Assembly (NCBI RefSeq): GCF_002954715.1
Contig: NZ_MSCP01000001.1
Coordinates: 304,743 to 368,742 of the forward strand
Direction: 5' to 3'
Length of the DNA: 64,000 nt
Source: Aliivibrio sifiae
Lineage (GTDB): Bacteria > Pseudomonadota > Gammaproteobacteria > Enterobacterales > Vibrionaceae
Both the position numbers and the translations under genes were made by a program. Below are positions 21,105 to 32,639 of the stretch, one piece after another; position 1 is the stretch's first letter; each line of letters starts with the position of its first letter. Under the pieces are notes generated by a model. It was not told the DNA's origin and did not search any database. It was given only the letters and a program-made list of their open reading frames with translations.

Positions 21105-21563
21105 CTAGCCGGGATAACCCGTATCGTCTTGAGTCGGGTTTTCTGCTGCAGTTCTTGCTAATTCATCACACATTTCATTTTCACGATGACCTGCATGACC
21201 TTTCACCCAGCGCCAATCAACAGTGTGGCGCTCCGCTTCTGCGTCTAATTGTTTCCAAAGATCGGCGTTTACCACGGGCTTCTTATCTGCTTTCTTCCAA
21301 CCTCTTTTTTTCCACCCGTGGATCCATTGAGTGATCCCTTGGCGAACGTATTGGCTGTCGGTTGTTAATACCACTGAACATGGCTCTTTTAAATTACGTA
21401 GAGCAACTACGGCCGCTAACATTTCCATGCGATTATTTGTGGTCTGATTAAATCCCTCGGAAAACGTTTTTTCTGTGCCTTTATAGCGCATTACAATACC
21501 GTAACCACCTGGACCTGGGTTGCCTAAACAAGAACCATCTGTGAAAATTTCAACCTGCTTCAT
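21105..21563 (-). CDS. rnhA: Ribonuclease HI
   Basis: Cytoplasmic endonuclease that degrades RNA in RNA-DNA hybrids. With the ATG at 21563 the product is 152 aa, starting [20 protein letters not shown]; a GAG motif lies just upstream, whereas the ATG at 21578 has none. The catalytic acids are Asp9 (TDGS), the Glu of NRMEM, Asp of TTDSQY and a C-terminal Asp in MCDELAR. It is divergent from dnaQ, the arrangement known from E. coli. Confidence 0.95.
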   Translation of the reverse strand: MKQVEIFTDGSCLGNPGPGGYGIVMRYKGTEKTFSEGFNQTTNNRMEMLAAVVALRNLKEPCSVVLTTDSQYVRQGITQWIHGWKKRGWKKADKKPVVNADLWKQLDAEAERHTVDWRWVKGHAGHRENEMCDELARTAAENPTQDDTGYPG

Positions 21564-21615
21564 TATCTCTGTTATCATTAGAAGAATTTAGAAATAGTCT
21601 GACACAAATGAGCCT

Positions 21616-22344
21616 ATGAATACTAGCGACAATTCCCCTAATCGAATTATTGTTCTCGATACAGAAACTACCGGTATGAACTTTTCGGGCGGGCCTGTTT
21701 ATGAAGGTCACCGTATTGTTGAGATTGGTGCGGTTGAGATTATCAACCGAAAATTAACCGGTAATCATTTTCATGTATACATCAAGCCAGATCGACTTAT
21801 TGATCTAGAAGCGATTGATGTTCATGGTATTACAGATGAATTCCTGTATGACAAACCTGAATATAAAGACATTCATGATGAGTTTTTAGCCTTTATTAAA
21901 GGTGCCGAGCTAGTTGCTCATAATGCGCCCTTTGATGTTGGCTTCATGGATTATGAATTCAGTAAAGTTAATAAGCTTATCGGCACAACGGATCAGTATT
22001 GTAAGATTACCGATACCTTGGCGATGGCGAAAAAAATATTTCCGGGTAAGCGTAATAACCTGGATATTTTGTGTGAACGCTACGGTATAGATAACTCTCA
22101 TCGAACACTTCACGGCGCTTTACTCGATGCTGAGATTTTGGCTGATGTTTATCTATTAATGACGGGTGGACAAACAAGTTTAAGTTTTAATGCTGGAAAT
22201 CAGTCCGATTCTTCAGAAGAAAGCATTAAAAGATTGAATTCAGGAAGAAAAGGATTAAAGGTTTTACGTGCTACGGCCGATGAAATAGAAGCGCATGAAA
22301 AGCGTTTGGATATAGTTGGTGATGCCTGTTTGTGGCGTAGTTAG
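21616..22344 (+). CDS. dnaQ: DNA polymerase III epsilon subunit (3'-5' proofreading exonuclease)
   Basis: Proofreading subunit of the replicative polymerase core. 242 aa. The DEDDh motifs are visible: Exo I LDTETTG with Asp15 and Glu17, Exo II HNAPFDVGF, Exo III HGALLDAEILADVY. The C-terminal part, about residues 190-242, would bind the alpha subunit. It is divergent from rnhA with about 50 bases between, and is followed after 9 bases by the TIGR03503 gene, which is probably cotranscribed. Confidence 0.95.
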   Translation: MNTSDNSPNRIIVLDTETTGMNFSGGPVYEGHRIVEIGAVEIINRKLTGNHFHVYIKPDRLIDLEAIDVHGITDEFLYDKPEYKDIHDEFLAFIKGAELVAHNAPFDVGFMDYEFSKVNKLIGTTDQYCKITDTLAMAKKIFPGKRNNLDILCERYGIDNSHRTLHGALLDAEILADVYLLMTGGQTSLSFNAGNQSDSSEESIKRLNSGRKGLKVLRATADEIEAHEKRLDIVGDACLWRS

Positions 22345-22353
22345 GAGTGTAGT

Positions 22354-23616
22354 ATGTGGCGGTTATTGATGATTGTGCTGTTTGTTCCAATGTTTTCTTG
22401 GGCAAAGAGCACTGAAATGTCGTGGTTGGATAATCGTTTTCGTGTCGATCCAACTATAAAGCAAGTTTCTTTCTTAGTTTACAGAGAAAAGGCATCTCAG
22501 GCAGTGACTCTGGTGCGTCCTGATGGAACAAAGTACTATGCTTGGGAGCATCCAGAGAATGTTGCTTGGTATGAAGAAAATGGAATGGATATTATTTCCA
22601 TTGAAAATCCAATGCCAGGCCCGTGGCAAGCAATAGGTAAGATAACGCCTCAGAATAAAATTAAAATTTTGTCGAATCTAACGCTTAATGTGGATTCGCT
22701 ACCGAAAAAACTCTATCAATCTGAAAGTTTTAAATTTACTGCTCGGTTGCTACAAGATGGTAAACCTCTTGTTCTGCGTGATTTTTTAAATCGAATTAAA
22801 TTAAATGTGACATTTACCCCTTATTTAGCTAATGAGAAAGATCTCGTTAAAGAGGCGCGTCCATTAGCGGAAGTATTAGGAACTTTTGAAGATAATGGTG
22901 AAGATCTTGATGAAGTGGCCGCTGATGGTGTCTTTACGGTTAATTTGCCTATCAATATTAAACCGGGTAAATACTGGGTTCGAATTCAATCTCGTAATGG
23001 GGTGTTTTTAAGAACAGTTGAGCAAGATGTGTTGGTCTATCCATCACCTATCAGAGCGAGTTTTACTCAAGCACGCAATGAAAATCAAAGCCATTCAATG
23101 ACGATAGATACAGAGGCGGGAGCAATAAAAGCAGGTTCACTGGCCGCTCATATTGAACAAATTAATCCAAATAAAATTACGACAGTGACTCAAGCACAAT
23201 CTGATAGTGATGACGAAAAACTGTATTTTGACTTACCGAACAGTTATATGCCGGGTAAAAATACGTGGTCAGGTTGGGTTTATGCGACAGATATGGCAAC
23301 AGATCGTCCTCTTCAATTTTTTCTCGGTAAACACAGTTATGGTGTGACAGAGCCAATTGACTTGAAAGCGGCTTATGAAGCTAGAATTAAGGCAGAAGCC
23401 GAGCAGCGTAAAATTGAAGAACAAAAGAAATTAGAAATTGAGCGAGCGGAAGCGCGCAAATGGCTTTGGATTTATGTAGGACTTGGAAATTTATTGATTA
23501 TTGTTCTTATTTTTAGTGCTATTTTTGGTTGGAAAAAAGTTAACACAATGAGAAAATTGAAAGCGGCAGCACCAAAATCAGAAAAATTATCTATGCCACC
23601 ACCACCTAAAGTTTAA
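22354..23616 (+). CDS. TIGR03503-family membrane-anchored protein
   Basis: 420 aa protein of unknown function resembling the TIGR03503 family of marine gamma-proteobacteria. It has an N-terminal signal peptide (MWRLLMIVLFVPMFSWA), a beta-rich periplasmic region with Ig-like features (about residues 90-330, including the GTFEDNGEDLDEVAADGVF segment typical of exported sensor-like domains), a charged coiled region (about 340-365) and one transmembrane helix (about 370-390) with a short cytoplasmic tail. It follows dnaQ by 9 bases. Topology is read from sequence; no function is claimed. Confidence 0.75.
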   Translation: MWRLLMIVLFVPMFSWAKSTEMSWLDNRFRVDPTIKQVSFLVYREKASQAVTLVRPDGTKYYAWEHPENVAWYEENGMDIISIENPMPGPWQAIGKITPQNKIKILSNLTLNVDSLPKKLYQSESFKFTARLLQDGKPLVLRDFLNRIKLNVTFTPYLANEKDLVKEARPLAEVLGTFEDNGEDLDEVAADGVFTVNLPINIKPGKYWVRIQSRNGVFLRTVEQDVLVYPSPIRASFTQARNENQSHSMTIDTEAGAIKAGSLAAHIEQINPNKITTVTQAQSDSDDEKLYFDLPNSYMPGKNTWSGWVYATDMATDRPLQFFLGKHSYGVTEPIDLKAAYEARIKAEAEQRKIEEQKKLEIERAEARKWLWIYVGLGNLLIIVLIFSAIFGWKKVNTMRKLKAAAPKSEKLSMPPPPKV

Positions 23617-23642
23617 TTTGACTAAGGTGATACAAAAGCAAT

Positions 23643-23670
23643 AAAAAAACCACATAACAGTGGTTTTTTT
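23643..23670 (+). terminator. Intrinsic terminator after dnaQ-TIGR03503
   Basis: Stem AAAAAACCAC / GTGGTTTTTT (23644-23653, 23660-23669) with a 6-base loop, 27 bases after the stop codon. The A/T arms make it usable on both strands. Confidence 0.7.
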
Positions 23671-23788
23671 ATTCGCATCCTTTCATTTTGTTACATTTGT
23701 TCTAAAGTTAACGTTTGCTTTTTTATAAGATTTGCACTAAAGCTGTTTATTAAATATACTTCTATCAATTATTGATGAGGGCGATATT

Positions 23789-23968
23789 TTGGATAAGCAA
23801 AAATTAATGCTAGAAGCTGCTTTTAACGAAACGTTAACAAAGAATAAGGGTGCGCAAATAAGTTCTTTGATTTGTTGTGGCTTATTGGGTATGAATAATA
23901 GCAGTATTGATTACTTATCTATTGAAGAAATTATTTATCTAAAGTTAGTTGTTAATTTAAATAAATAA
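23789..23968 (+). CDS. Small hypothetical protein (59 aa)
   Basis: Open frame of 59 codons with a TTG start; GAGGG at 23777-23781 is 7 bases upstream. The predicted product begins MDKQKLMLEAAFNETL, contains a short hydrophobic SSLICCGLLG stretch with two adjacent cysteines and ends in a mixed SIEEIIYLKLVVNLNK segment. No family is recognised. It is flanked by terminators on both sides (23643-23670 and 23988-24019), so it forms its own transcription unit, which supports a real gene. Confidence 0.55.
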   Translation: MDKQKLMLEAAFNETLTKNKGAQISSLICCGLLGMNNSSIDYLSIEEIIYLKLVVNLNK

Positions 23969-23987
23969 AGCCCTAATAAGTAGAATA

Positions 23988-24019
23988 AAAAAGGCCAGAG
24001 CACATGCTCTGGCCTTTTT
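23988..24019. terminator. Bidirectional intrinsic terminator
   Basis: Perfect 14-bp stem AAAAAGGCCAGAGC / GCTCTGGCCTTTTT (23988-24001, 24006-24019) with a 4-base loop. It serves the small gene ending at 23968 and the convergent fadE ending at 24041. Confidence 0.85.
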
Positions 24020-24040
24020 ATTTGTCTTTTTATCTTTAAA

Positions 24041-26488
24041 TTAAGCTATTTTACTGTGCTCGAAATTATTAGTTTGAGGCTTTACTATCAGTTCGCTAGG
24101 ATCAAAATCCTCAACATTAATGGTTGCTAAGCGACTTTTTTCAGCTTTACGAAGTAATAAGGCTTCTTTGTCTGAAATGATGTTTAGCTCTAAACCTATT
24201 TTGGCTACGCGATCTAATTGCATGAACGGTAAGCGTTGTTTTGATTCTTTACATACGCGGTCATAAATTGGTTCTGCAGTTAAGATATCAATCAGTGCTT
24301 CTTCCATTTTTCCTACTGGATTAAAGCGACTGGCTTCCAAGAATAAACCACGTCCAATTCGACTACGAGCACCAGATGGTTCTTGAAGGATGCGGGCTAA
24401 TTTATGGTCAAGCTTATCACTTGGACCTTGGCGACGAAGGCCTGTTGGTAACAGAATAAAACGCATGGCATTAGCAATAAATCGATTTGGGAAGTTTGAT
24501 AGTAGTCCGTCAATCGCTTGTTCTGCTTGATGCAGTGAATCCTGAACACTCCAATGAACTAACGCTAAATCTTCTTTTTGGCGGCCTTCATCATCAAAAC
24601 GTTTCAGTACTGAAGTTGTTAGGTATAGCTGGCTTAGGATGTCCCCAAGGCGTGCTGACATACGTTCACGACGTTTTAAACTGCCACCCAGTACTGCCAT
24701 TGAAATATCAGACAATAAAGCTAAGTTAGTACTGTAACGATTTACTTGTTGGTAATAATGTTTCGTTTCATCGTTAAATGGGGTTTTAGAACCTCGACCA
24801 TCTGTTAAACCAAGCCAAAAACTGCGAGCAAAGTTACTGATACCAAAGCCAATATGTCCGAATACTGCGGCATCAAATTTCTCTAAAGATGCTTGTTTGT
24901 CTTCTAGATAAGCAGCATCCATTTCCTCTAGTACGTAAGGGTGACAACGGATAGCCCCTTGGCCATAAATAATCATTGAGCGAGTTAATATATTTGCCCC
25001 TTCGACCGTAATGGCGATTGGAGAGCCTTGGTAGCCACGAGCTAAGAAGTTTGAACTACCTAAACAAATCCCTTTACCTCCCGCGATATCCATACCATCA
25101 ATCGCAATACGCTGTGCACGATGAGTACAGTGGTATTTCACAATGGCAGAAATAACCGATGGTTTTTCACCTTGGACAATCCCCGCAACAGTTAACGCAC
25201 TAGCGGCATCCATCATGTAAGCATTACCTGCCATGCGTGCTAATGGCTCTTCAATCCCTTCCATTTTACCAATTGGTAATTTGAATTGGCGACGAATACG
25301 AGCATAAGCCCCAGTAGCAAGTGCTGCCGTTTTTGCGCCACCCGTTGCATTTGATGGTAGGGTAATACCACGGCCAACAGATAAACATTCGACCAACATG
25401 CGCCAACCGTGACCGGCCATTTTTTCACCACCAATAATGTAATCAAGTGGAACAAATAAATCTTCACCTTGTGTCGGGCCATTTTGGAATGGAACGTTCA
25501 TAGGGAAGTGACGACGACCAATTTTTACCCCTTCTAAATTAGTTGGAATAAGTGCACAGGTAATACCTAAGTTTTTCTTATTACCAATTAATCCATCAGG
25601 ATCTTGCAGTTTAAATGCTAAACCAAGAACAGTGGCAACAGGAGCGAGAGTGATATAACGTTTATTCCAAGTGATACGCATACCGATCACTTCTTTACCT
25701 TCCCACATGCCTTTCGTTACGATACCAAAGTCAGGAATAGATCCTGCGTCAGAACCGGCTTCCGGGCTTGTTAAGGCAAAACATGGGATCTCTTTACCTT
25801 CAGCTAGGCGAGGTAAATAATGATTTTTTTGATCTTCAGTACCGTAATGTTGTAGAAGTTCGCCAGGGCCTAATGAGTTAGGAACCCCAACGGTAATAGA
25901 AAGCACGCCTGAAACACTCGTTAATTTTTGCAGTACACATGATTGAGCATAGGCAGAGAACTCTAAACCACCGTATTTTTTCTTAATAATCATAGCGAAG
26001 AACTTATGATCTTTTAGGTATTGCCATACTTCTGGTGGTAAATCGGCAAGTTCATGAGTTACTTCGTAATCATTAACCATACGGCAGACTTCGGTCACTG
26101 GACCGTCCATGAACGCCTGTTCTTCATTTGATAGTGTGTTTTTAGGAATATTATGAAGAAATTTCCAATCTGGATTGCCTTTAAATAATTCCGCTTCCCA
26201 CCATACCGTACCGGCTTCAATCGCGTCTTTTTCAGTTTGCGACATTTCAGGCATTACGCCTTTGAACATCTCTAATGCTTTATTACTGAAAACAGATTGA
26301 CGAATTGAAGGGATGTTTAATGGCACTGCAATCACTAAGAAGACCACCCATGTAATAGGGCCTGCATAACCTAATCCTGAACTCACAGCAAAAATAGCCG
26401 CAGTGATAAGAGTGGCTGTGCGTAGAGATTGTCGATGATAACTTAATGCAGCAAGTGCAATTAATGTTGTTAAAAGTGTCAGGGCCAT
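24041..26488 (-). CDS. fadE: Acyl-CoA dehydrogenase FadE
   Basis: Flavin-dependent first enzyme of fatty acid beta-oxidation, forming trans-2-enoyl-CoA. 815 aa, the large FadE type (E. coli 814). Two or three hydrophobic segments at residues 1-55 anchor it; acyl-CoA dehydrogenase N-terminal, middle ([12 protein letters not shown]) and C-terminal domains follow, then the DUF1974 C-terminal extension. AAGGAG precedes the ATG. A FadR-like operator lies about 95 bases upstream. The neighbouring gmhA and yafJ on the other strand repeat the E. coli fadE-gmhA-yafJ order. Confidence 0.95.
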   Translation of the reverse strand: MALTLLTTLIALAALSYHRQSLRTATLITAAIFAVSSGLGYAGPITWVVFLVIAVPLNIPSIRQSVFSNKALEMFKGVMPEMSQTEKDAIEAGTVWWEAELFKGNPDWKFLHNIPKNTLSNEEQAFMDGPVTEVCRMVNDYEVTHELADLPPEVWQYLKDHKFFAMIIKKKYGGLEFSAYAQSCVLQKLTSVSGVLSITVGVPNSLGPGELLQHYGTEDQKNHYLPRLAEGKEIPCFALTSPEAGSDAGSIPDFGIVTKGMWEGKEVIGMRITWNKRYITLAPVATVLGLAFKLQDPDGLIGNKKNLGITCALIPTNLEGVKIGRRHFPMNVPFQNGPTQGEDLFVPLDYIIGGEKMAGHGWRMLVECLSVGRGITLPSNATGGAKTAALATGAYARIRRQFKLPIGKMEGIEEPLARMAGNAYMMDAASALTVAGIVQGEKPSVISAIVKYHCTHRAQRIAIDGMDIAGGKGICLGSSNFLARGYQGSPIAITVEGANILTRSMIIYGQGAIRCHPYVLEEMDAAYLEDKQASLEKFDAAVFGHIGFGISNFARSFWLGLTDGRGSKTPFNDETKHYYQQVNRYSTNLALLSDISMAVLGGSLKRRERMSARLGDILSQLYLTTSVLKRFDDEGRQKEDLALVHWSVQDSLHQAEQAIDGLLSNFPNRFIANAMRFILLPTGLRRQGPSDKLDHKLARILQEPSGARSRIGRGLFLEASRFNPVGKMEEALIDILTAEPIYDRVCKESKQRLPFMQLDRVAKIGLELNIISDKEALLLRKAEKSRLATINVEDFDPSELIVKPQTNNFEHSKIA

Positions 26489-26579
26489 GTGATTCTCCTT
26501 TTTCGGCGCTGCTCTGCTTGTAGAAACAGAGGGTATTACGATACTCGGTCGTAAAGTTATTGTGTGATGCTATTCTGAT

Positions 26580-26596
26580 AAGAGGTCTAACCAGTT
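26580..26596 (-). promoter_or_regulatory. FadR-like operator upstream of fadE
   Basis: On the minus strand the 17-mer AACTGGTTAGACCTCTT agrees with the FadR consensus AACTGGTCNGACCTGTT at all but two specified positions. It is 92 bases upstream of the fadE ATG, where repression by FadR in the absence of long-chain acyl-CoA is expected from E. coli. The rest of the 354-base fadE-gmhA gap is A/T-rich and shows no ORF with a credible start. Confidence 0.7.
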
Positions 26597-26842
26597 AAGG
26601 TAAGTGTAGTTCTAATGTTAATAAAAAGTAAATGATGTTAGTGGTTAAAAAGTGATCCAGCTTGAGTAATTAATAAACAATTTTTGTTTTTAAGTGAGTG
26701 ACTTCTAATTTTGTTGGCTACCAATTGAGATATTTATGGTGTGTATAGAAGAAATATAGAGCAGATCTCTTTTAAAGATTTGGCGGTATAGGTACACTGA
26801 GATTAGCCCCTAATAGGGAAAATAATAAATAGAGAGAATCTT

Positions 26843-27424
26843 ATGTCTTATCAAGATCTGATCCGTTCTGAATTAACAGAAGCCGCTCAAGTACTGAATG
26901 ACTTTTTAGCTGACGATAAAAACCTTGCTCAAATTGAATTAGCAGCAAAAACCATTGCAGACTCTTTTAAACAAGGCGGAAAAGTATTGTCTTGTGGTAA
27001 CGGTGGTTCACACTGTGATGCAATGCATTTTGCTGAAGAATTAACTGGCCGTTATCGTGAAAATCGCCCAGGCTACCCAGGTATTGCGATTTCTGATCCT
27101 AGCCATTTATCTTGTGTGAGTAATGACTTCGGTTATGACCATGTATTTTCTCGTTACACTCAAGCTGTTGGCTCAAAAGGCGATGTATTATTTGGTTTAT
27201 CGACGTCTGGTAATTCAGGTAATATTTTAAAAGCGATTGAAGCTGCAAAAGAAAAAGGCATGAAAACTATTGCTCTAACAGGTAAAGATGGCGGAAAGAT
27301 GGCTGGTCTTGCTGATGTAGAGATCCGAGTCCCTCATTTTGGTTATGCTGATCGTATTCAAGAAATCCACATTAAAATCATCCATATTGTTATTCAATTA
27401 ATTGAAAAAGAAATGGAAAAATAA
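26843..27424 (+). CDS. gmhA: Sedoheptulose-7-phosphate isomerase
   Basis: SIS-domain isomerase that makes D-glycero-D-manno-heptose 7-phosphate, first step of ADP-heptose synthesis for the lipopolysaccharide core. 193 aa. The substrate-binding [20 protein letters not shown] segment and the [10 protein letters not shown] loop are present. AGAGAG precedes the ATG. It is followed by yafJ 75 bases downstream. Confidence 0.95.
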   Translation: MSYQDLIRSELTEAAQVLNDFLADDKNLAQIELAAKTIADSFKQGGKVLSCGNGGSHCDAMHFAEELTGRYRENRPGYPGIAISDPSHLSCVSNDFGYDHVFSRYTQAVGSKGDVLFGLSTSGNSGNILKAIEAAKEKGMKTIALTGKDGGKMAGLADVEIRVPHFGYADRIQEIHIKIIHIVIQLIEKEMEK

Positions 27425-27499
27425 TTCATTATACTGGCCAATCTTGATGTCTTAGGGAATAAAGATTGGTCAGGTTGCGAATAAAGGAGTAACGCAAGA

Positions 27500-28327
27500 A
27501 TGTGTGAATTACTCGGAATGAGTGCCAATGTACCAACCGATATTTGCTTTAGCTTTAAAGGGTTAGTTCAGCGCGGTGGTAATACTGGCCCGCACCGTGA
27601 TGGTTGGGGAATTACTTTTTATGAAGGGAAAGGATTTCGTACATTTAAAGACCCAAAACCGAGCTGTCACTCAAAAATTGCAGAGCTTGTGCAAGATTAC
27701 CCTATCAAAAGTAAAGCGGTAATTAGCCACATACGCCAAGCGAACCGTGGCGAAGTTAATCTTGAAAATACTCATCCATTTACTCGAGAATTATGGGGTA
27801 AGTATTGGACGTTTGCTCATAATGGGCAATTAACTAAATTTAATGAGTTATCAACGGGTCGCTTTCGACCTGTCGGTGAAACAGACAGTGAGCGTGCTTT
27901 TTGTTGGTTGCTGAATCAATTAGAAGATAAATATCCTGAGCCACCTCAAGATATGATGCTGATGTTTGAGTTTGTCTCTGAGTGTTGTGATCATCTAAGA
28001 TCGTTAGGTGTGTTTAATATGTTGATGAGTGATGGTGAGTATCTTATGACTTACTGTTCAAACAATTTACATTGGATAACTCGACGTGCGCCTTTTGGAC
28101 AAGCTTCATTAATTGATGAGGATGTGACTATTGATTTTCACAAAGAAACGACACCAAATGATGTGGTTTCAGTGATTGTGACACGACCACTTACTGATAA
28201 TGAAGAATGGCATAAAATGAAAGTCGGAGAATACGCCTTGTTTCATTTTGGCGAGTTAATCGCTGGCAATCATGACACTGTTCCTGATATGGCTCCGCCA
28301 CCATCTGAATGTCCGATTAACTCATAA
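27500..28327 (+). CDS. yafJ: Class II glutamine amidotransferase, YafJ-like
   Basis: 275 aa protein of the N-terminal nucleophile glutamine amidotransferase type (GATase_6). Cys2 of MCELLGMSAN is the expected nucleophile; the NTHPF and WTFAHNGQL motifs that bind glutamine are present. There is no attached synthase domain, so the acceptor is unknown, as for E. coli YafJ. AAGGAG lies upstream of the ATG. Same gene order as E. coli (gmhA-yafJ). Confidence 0.88.
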   Translation: MCELLGMSANVPTDICFSFKGLVQRGGNTGPHRDGWGITFYEGKGFRTFKDPKPSCHSKIAELVQDYPIKSKAVISHIRQANRGEVNLENTHPFTRELWGKYWTFAHNGQLTKFNELSTGRFRPVGETDSERAFCWLLNQLEDKYPEPPQDMMLMFEFVSECCDHLRSLGVFNMLMSDGEYLMTYCSNNLHWITRRAPFGQASLIDEDVTIDFHKETTPNDVVSVIVTRPLTDNEEWHKMKVGEYALFHFGELIAGNHDTVPDMAPPPSECPINS

Positions 28328-28361
28328 GATAAAACAGTGCTACATCAAATAGATACATAAT

Positions 28362-28387
28362 AATGGCTGCTTTTGCGGCCATTTTAT
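28362..28387 (+). terminator. Probable intrinsic terminator after yafJ
   Basis: 9-bp stem AATGGCTGC / GCGGCCATT (28362-28370, 28375-28383, one wobble), TTTT loop, followed by TTATT. Situated between the convergent yafJ and purN. Confidence 0.5.
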
Positions 28388-28399
28388 TAAAGATAAAAA

Positions 28400-29038
28400 C
28401 TATTCAGTCTCTAGTCCTGATAGACCGAGTGCTTCGCCGTCTAATACTGCTTTGCCTTCTTTCATCAAGAGTCTCCCTTCAACTAACCAATTAGCAACCA
28501 TTGGATAAATAACATGCTCTTGAGCTTGAACTCGTGACGCCACTTCTTCTGCATTGTCATCTTCAAAAATAGGCACTTTAGCTTGAAGTATGACAGGGCC
28601 ACCATCAAGTTCTGGCGTGACAAAATGAACACTTGTTCCATGCTCTTTATCGCGAGCATTAATAGCTCGTTGGTGAGTATGTAATCCAGTGTATTTTGGT
28701 AGAAGAGAGGGGTGGATATTCAGCATTTTACCTTGATAGCGAAGAACAAAATCTTCACTTAATATACGCATAAAGCCGGCAAGGATAATGACATCAGGTT
28801 TATGAAGATCAATCAAAGTTGCTAATGCACTATCATACTGCTCACGGTTTTCATACCCTGCAGCACTTAAGCTATGGATATTAATTCCTGCACTGAGTGC
28901 TCTTTGTAATCCGTAAGCGTCACTTTTATTTGAAATGACCGCAGATATACGTGCGTTAGGAATTTTATTACCACAAGCATCAATGAAAGCTTGTAGGTTA
29001 CTGCCACTGCCTGAAACTAATACAACAATATTCTTCAT
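28400..29038 (-). CDS. purN: Phosphoribosylglycinamide formyltransferase
   Basis: Third step of purine synthesis: transfers formyl from 10-formyl-THF to GAR. 212 aa, as in the family. The phosphate-binding VSGSGSNLQAFID segment is at the N-terminus; the catalytic Asn-His pair lies in LNIHPSLLPKYTG and the catalytic Asp in PELDGGPVI. Downstream of purM on the same strand, but separated from it by 131 bases with a terminator-like hairpin. Confidence 0.95.
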   Translation of the reverse strand: MKNIVVLVSGSGSNLQAFIDACGNKIPNARISAVISNKSDAYGLQRALSAGINIHSLSAAGYENREQYDSALATLIDLHKPDVIILAGFMRILSEDFVLRYQGKMLNIHPSLLPKYTGLHTHQRAINARDKEHGTSVHFVTPELDGGPVILQAKVPIFEDDNAEEVASRVQAQEHVIYPMVANWLVEGRLLMKEGKAVLDGEALGLSGLETE

Positions 29039-29091
29039 TATAATCGTCTTATTCTTTAAGTAATGAGAACTATTCGAACATAAATAATAGA

Positions 29092-29125
29092 TATAAAAAA
29101 GGTGATCGAATAAGTGATCACCTTT
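29092..29125 (-). terminator. Terminator-like hairpin between purM and purN
   Basis: Perfect 10-bp stem AAAGGTGATC / GATCACCTTT (29098-29107, 29116-29125) with an 8-base loop; on the minus strand it is followed by TTTTTTATAT. It would stop part of the purM transcription before purN. Confidence 0.7.
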
Positions 29126-29169
29126 CTATTTTATGCTTTATGAGCTAGCTCAAAGTTTATATCATCCAA

Positions 29170-30210
29170 TTAACAGATTTCAACTTGCTCTTCGCCTTGT
29201 GCTGCAGTTGCTATTTCACCGATAACCCAAGCGTTTTCGCCTTCAGCATTCAGTAGAGCAACAGCTTGATCAGCTTGATCTTTTGGAAGTGCAATAACAA
29301 GGCCTACACCACAGTTAAAGGTACGGTACATTTCGTATGTATCAACGTTGCCTTTTTCTTGTAACCAGTTAAAGATAGCAGGCCATTCCCAGCTCTTACC
29401 ATCAACAACCGCTTTAGTGCCTTCAGGAAGTACACGAGGGATATTTTCCCAGAAACCACCACCTGTAATATGAGATATTGCATGAATATCATGCTCTGCG
29501 ATCATTTTTAGTGCTGATTTAATATAGATTTTTGTTGGTTCGATAAGGTGGTCTGCAACCGTTTTACCATTTAACTCTTCAGTAAGATCTGCATTTGATA
29601 CTTCAAGGATTTTACGGATTAATGAGTAGCCATTAGAGTGTGGACCACTTGAACCTACAGCGATTAATGCATCACCCGCCGCTACTTTTGTGCCATCGAT
29701 GATGTCTTCTTTTTCGACAACACCAACACAGAAACCAGCAACATCGTAATCTTCACCTTCATACATACCTGGCATTTCAGCAGTTTCGCCACCGATTAGC
29801 GCACAACCAGCTTGAATACAGCCTTCACCGATACCTGTGACTACTTCAGCAGCAACATCAATATCAAGTTTGCCAGTTGCATAATAATCAAGGAAGAACA
29901 GAGGTTCTCCACCTTGAACAATAAGGTCATTTACGCACATAGCAACTAAGTCGATACCAATCGTATCGTGCTTATTTAGATCGAGTGCTAAACGTAACTT
30001 AGTACCAACACCGTCAGTACCTGAAACTAAAACAGGTTGTTTATATTTAGTAGGAAGTTCACATAACGCACCAAAACCACCAATGCCACCCATTACTTCA
30101 GGGCGACGAGTACGTTTTACTACGCCTTTAATTCGATCAACAAGTGCATTACCAGCATCAATGTCTACACCAGCATCTTTGTAGCTAAGAGAAGTTTTGT
30201 TGTCGCTCAC
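29170..30210 (-). CDS. purM: Phosphoribosylformylglycinamidine cyclo-ligase
   Basis: AIR synthetase, fifth step of purine synthesis, closing FGAM to aminoimidazole ribotide with ATP. 346 aa. Starts with GTG at 30210 ([17 protein letters not shown]) behind GAGGACACC. The GTDGVGTKL and [11 protein letters not shown] motifs and the [18 protein letters not shown] region are typical. A PurR-like box lies 65 bases upstream. The divergent gene is upp. Confidence 0.95.
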   Translation of the reverse strand: MSDNKTSLSYKDAGVDIDAGNALVDRIKGVVKRTRRPEVMGGIGGFGALCELPTKYKQPVLVSGTDGVGTKLRLALDLNKHDTIGIDLVAMCVNDLIVQGGEPLFFLDYYATGKLDIDVAAEVVTGIGEGCIQAGCALIGGETAEMPGMYEGEDYDVAGFCVGVVEKEDIIDGTKVAAGDALIAVGSSGPHSNGYSLIRKILEVSNADLTEELNGKTVADHLIEPTKIYIKSALKMIAEHDIHAISHITGGGFWENIPRVLPEGTKAVVDGKSWEWPAIFNWLQEKGNVDTYEMYRTFNCGVGLVIALPKDQADQAVALLNAEGENAWVIGEIATAAQGEEQVEIC

Positions 30211-30274
30211 GGAGGTGTCCTCGCCATAGGTTGGATTTCAAAAATCCGCGCCATTCTAACAGCACAATGTGAAA

Positions 30275-30290
30275 AGGGAAACGTTTGCGT
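30275..30290 (-). promoter_or_regulatory. PurR-like operator upstream of purM
   Basis: AGGGAAACGTTTGCGT (plus strand) agrees with the PurR palindrome ACGCAAACGTTTGCGT except at two positions in one arm. It lies 65 bases upstream of the purM start, between purM and upp, where PurR with hypoxanthine or guanine would repress purM as in E. coli. Confidence 0.7.
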
Positions 30291-30435
30291 AAGGAAAATT
30301 GCATAAATTTTGTAATAAAAAATAATAAATTCGGTAAACAACTTCTAGGGCAGTAATTTATTTTACGATAACGCCATTTTTCAATGAAAAAATATGTATA
30401 ATTAGAAGGTTTGATTAATGTATCTGGAGTCAGAA

Positions 30436-31062
30436 ATGAAAGTTGTTGAAGTAAAACATCCGCTAATAAAACATAAAATTGGTTTAATGCGTGAAGGCGA
30501 TATCAGTACTAAACGTTTTCGTGAATTAGCAACAGAAGTAGGTAGCCTACTTACTTATGAAGCAACATCAGATTTTGAAACAGAAAAAGTAACTATCAAC
30601 GGCTGGAATGGCCCAGTTGAAGTTGACCAAATTAAAGGTAAAAAAGTAACAGTAGTGCCAATCTTACGTGCAGGTCTTGGTATGATGGATGGTGTTCTTG
30701 AACATATTCCAAGTGCGCGTATCAGTGTTGTTGGTGTTTATCGTGATGAAGAAACACTAGAGCCAGTACCATACTTTAATAAGTTGGCGTCTAACATTGA
30801 TGAGCGTATTGCTCTTGTTGTGGATCCAATGCTTGCTACTGGTGGTTCAATGATCGCAACTCTAGACCTTCTAAAAGAAAATGGCTGTAAGCACTTTAAA
30901 GTACTTGTACTTGTTGCTGCTCCTGAAGGTATTGAAGCACTAGAAAAAGCACACCCAGACGTAGAGCTTTATACTGCTGCTATTGATGAGAAGCTAAATG
31001 ACAAGGGTTACATTGTACCTGGTCTTGGCGATGCTGGTGATAAGATCTTTGGTACTAAATAA
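30436..31062 (+). CDS. upp: Uracil phosphoribosyltransferase
   Basis: Pyrimidine salvage enzyme making UMP from uracil and PRPP. 208 aa with the ATG at 30436 ([19 protein letters not shown]), matching E. coli; GGAG is 7 bases upstream, and the ATG at 30418 is rejected. The PRPP-binding motif [12 protein letters not shown] and the C-terminal [14 protein letters not shown] uracil-binding segment are present. A TATAAT-like box is visible near 30396. Unlike in E. coli, the uracil permease gene is convergent rather than downstream in the same direction. Confidence 0.96.
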   Translation: MKVVEVKHPLIKHKIGLMREGDISTKRFRELATEVGSLLTYEATSDFETEKVTINGWNGPVEVDQIKGKKVTVVPILRAGLGMMDGVLEHIPSARISVVGVYRDEETLEPVPYFNKLASNIDERIALVVDPMLATGGSMIATLDLLKENGCKHFKVLVLVAAPEGIEALEKAHPDVELYTAAIDEKLNDKGYIVPGLGDAGDKIFGTK

Positions 31063-31087
31063 TTTTAGTTACTTAAGTTAAGAATTA

Positions 31088-31123
31088 AAAAAGGCTTGAT
31101 GCATTAATCATCAAGCCTTTTTC
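31088..31123. terminator. Intrinsic terminator after upp
   Basis: Perfect 14-bp stem AAAAAGGCTTGATG / CATCAAGCCTTTTT (31088-31101, 31109-31122) with a 7-base loop. Stems with A and T runs at both ends can work for upp and for the convergent uraA. Confidence 0.8.
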
Positions 31124-31125
31124 TT

Positions 31126-32439
<1,314 letters not shown>

Positions 32440-32639
32440 TTCCAGTAATGAATTTGAGGGATTCTATCATTATTCAATCAATAAATATCTTGATTTCGCT
32501 CGTGAAAAAATAAAACTTTTTCCGAAAGTATTACTCTAATAGCTTGAAAGTTAGATCTGAGTCAATTCGAATCCTTGCTGAATAATAGGATAGCCCTTAT
32601 TATCGGCGGTAAATTATAAAAGTAATTATAGGTTGTTTG

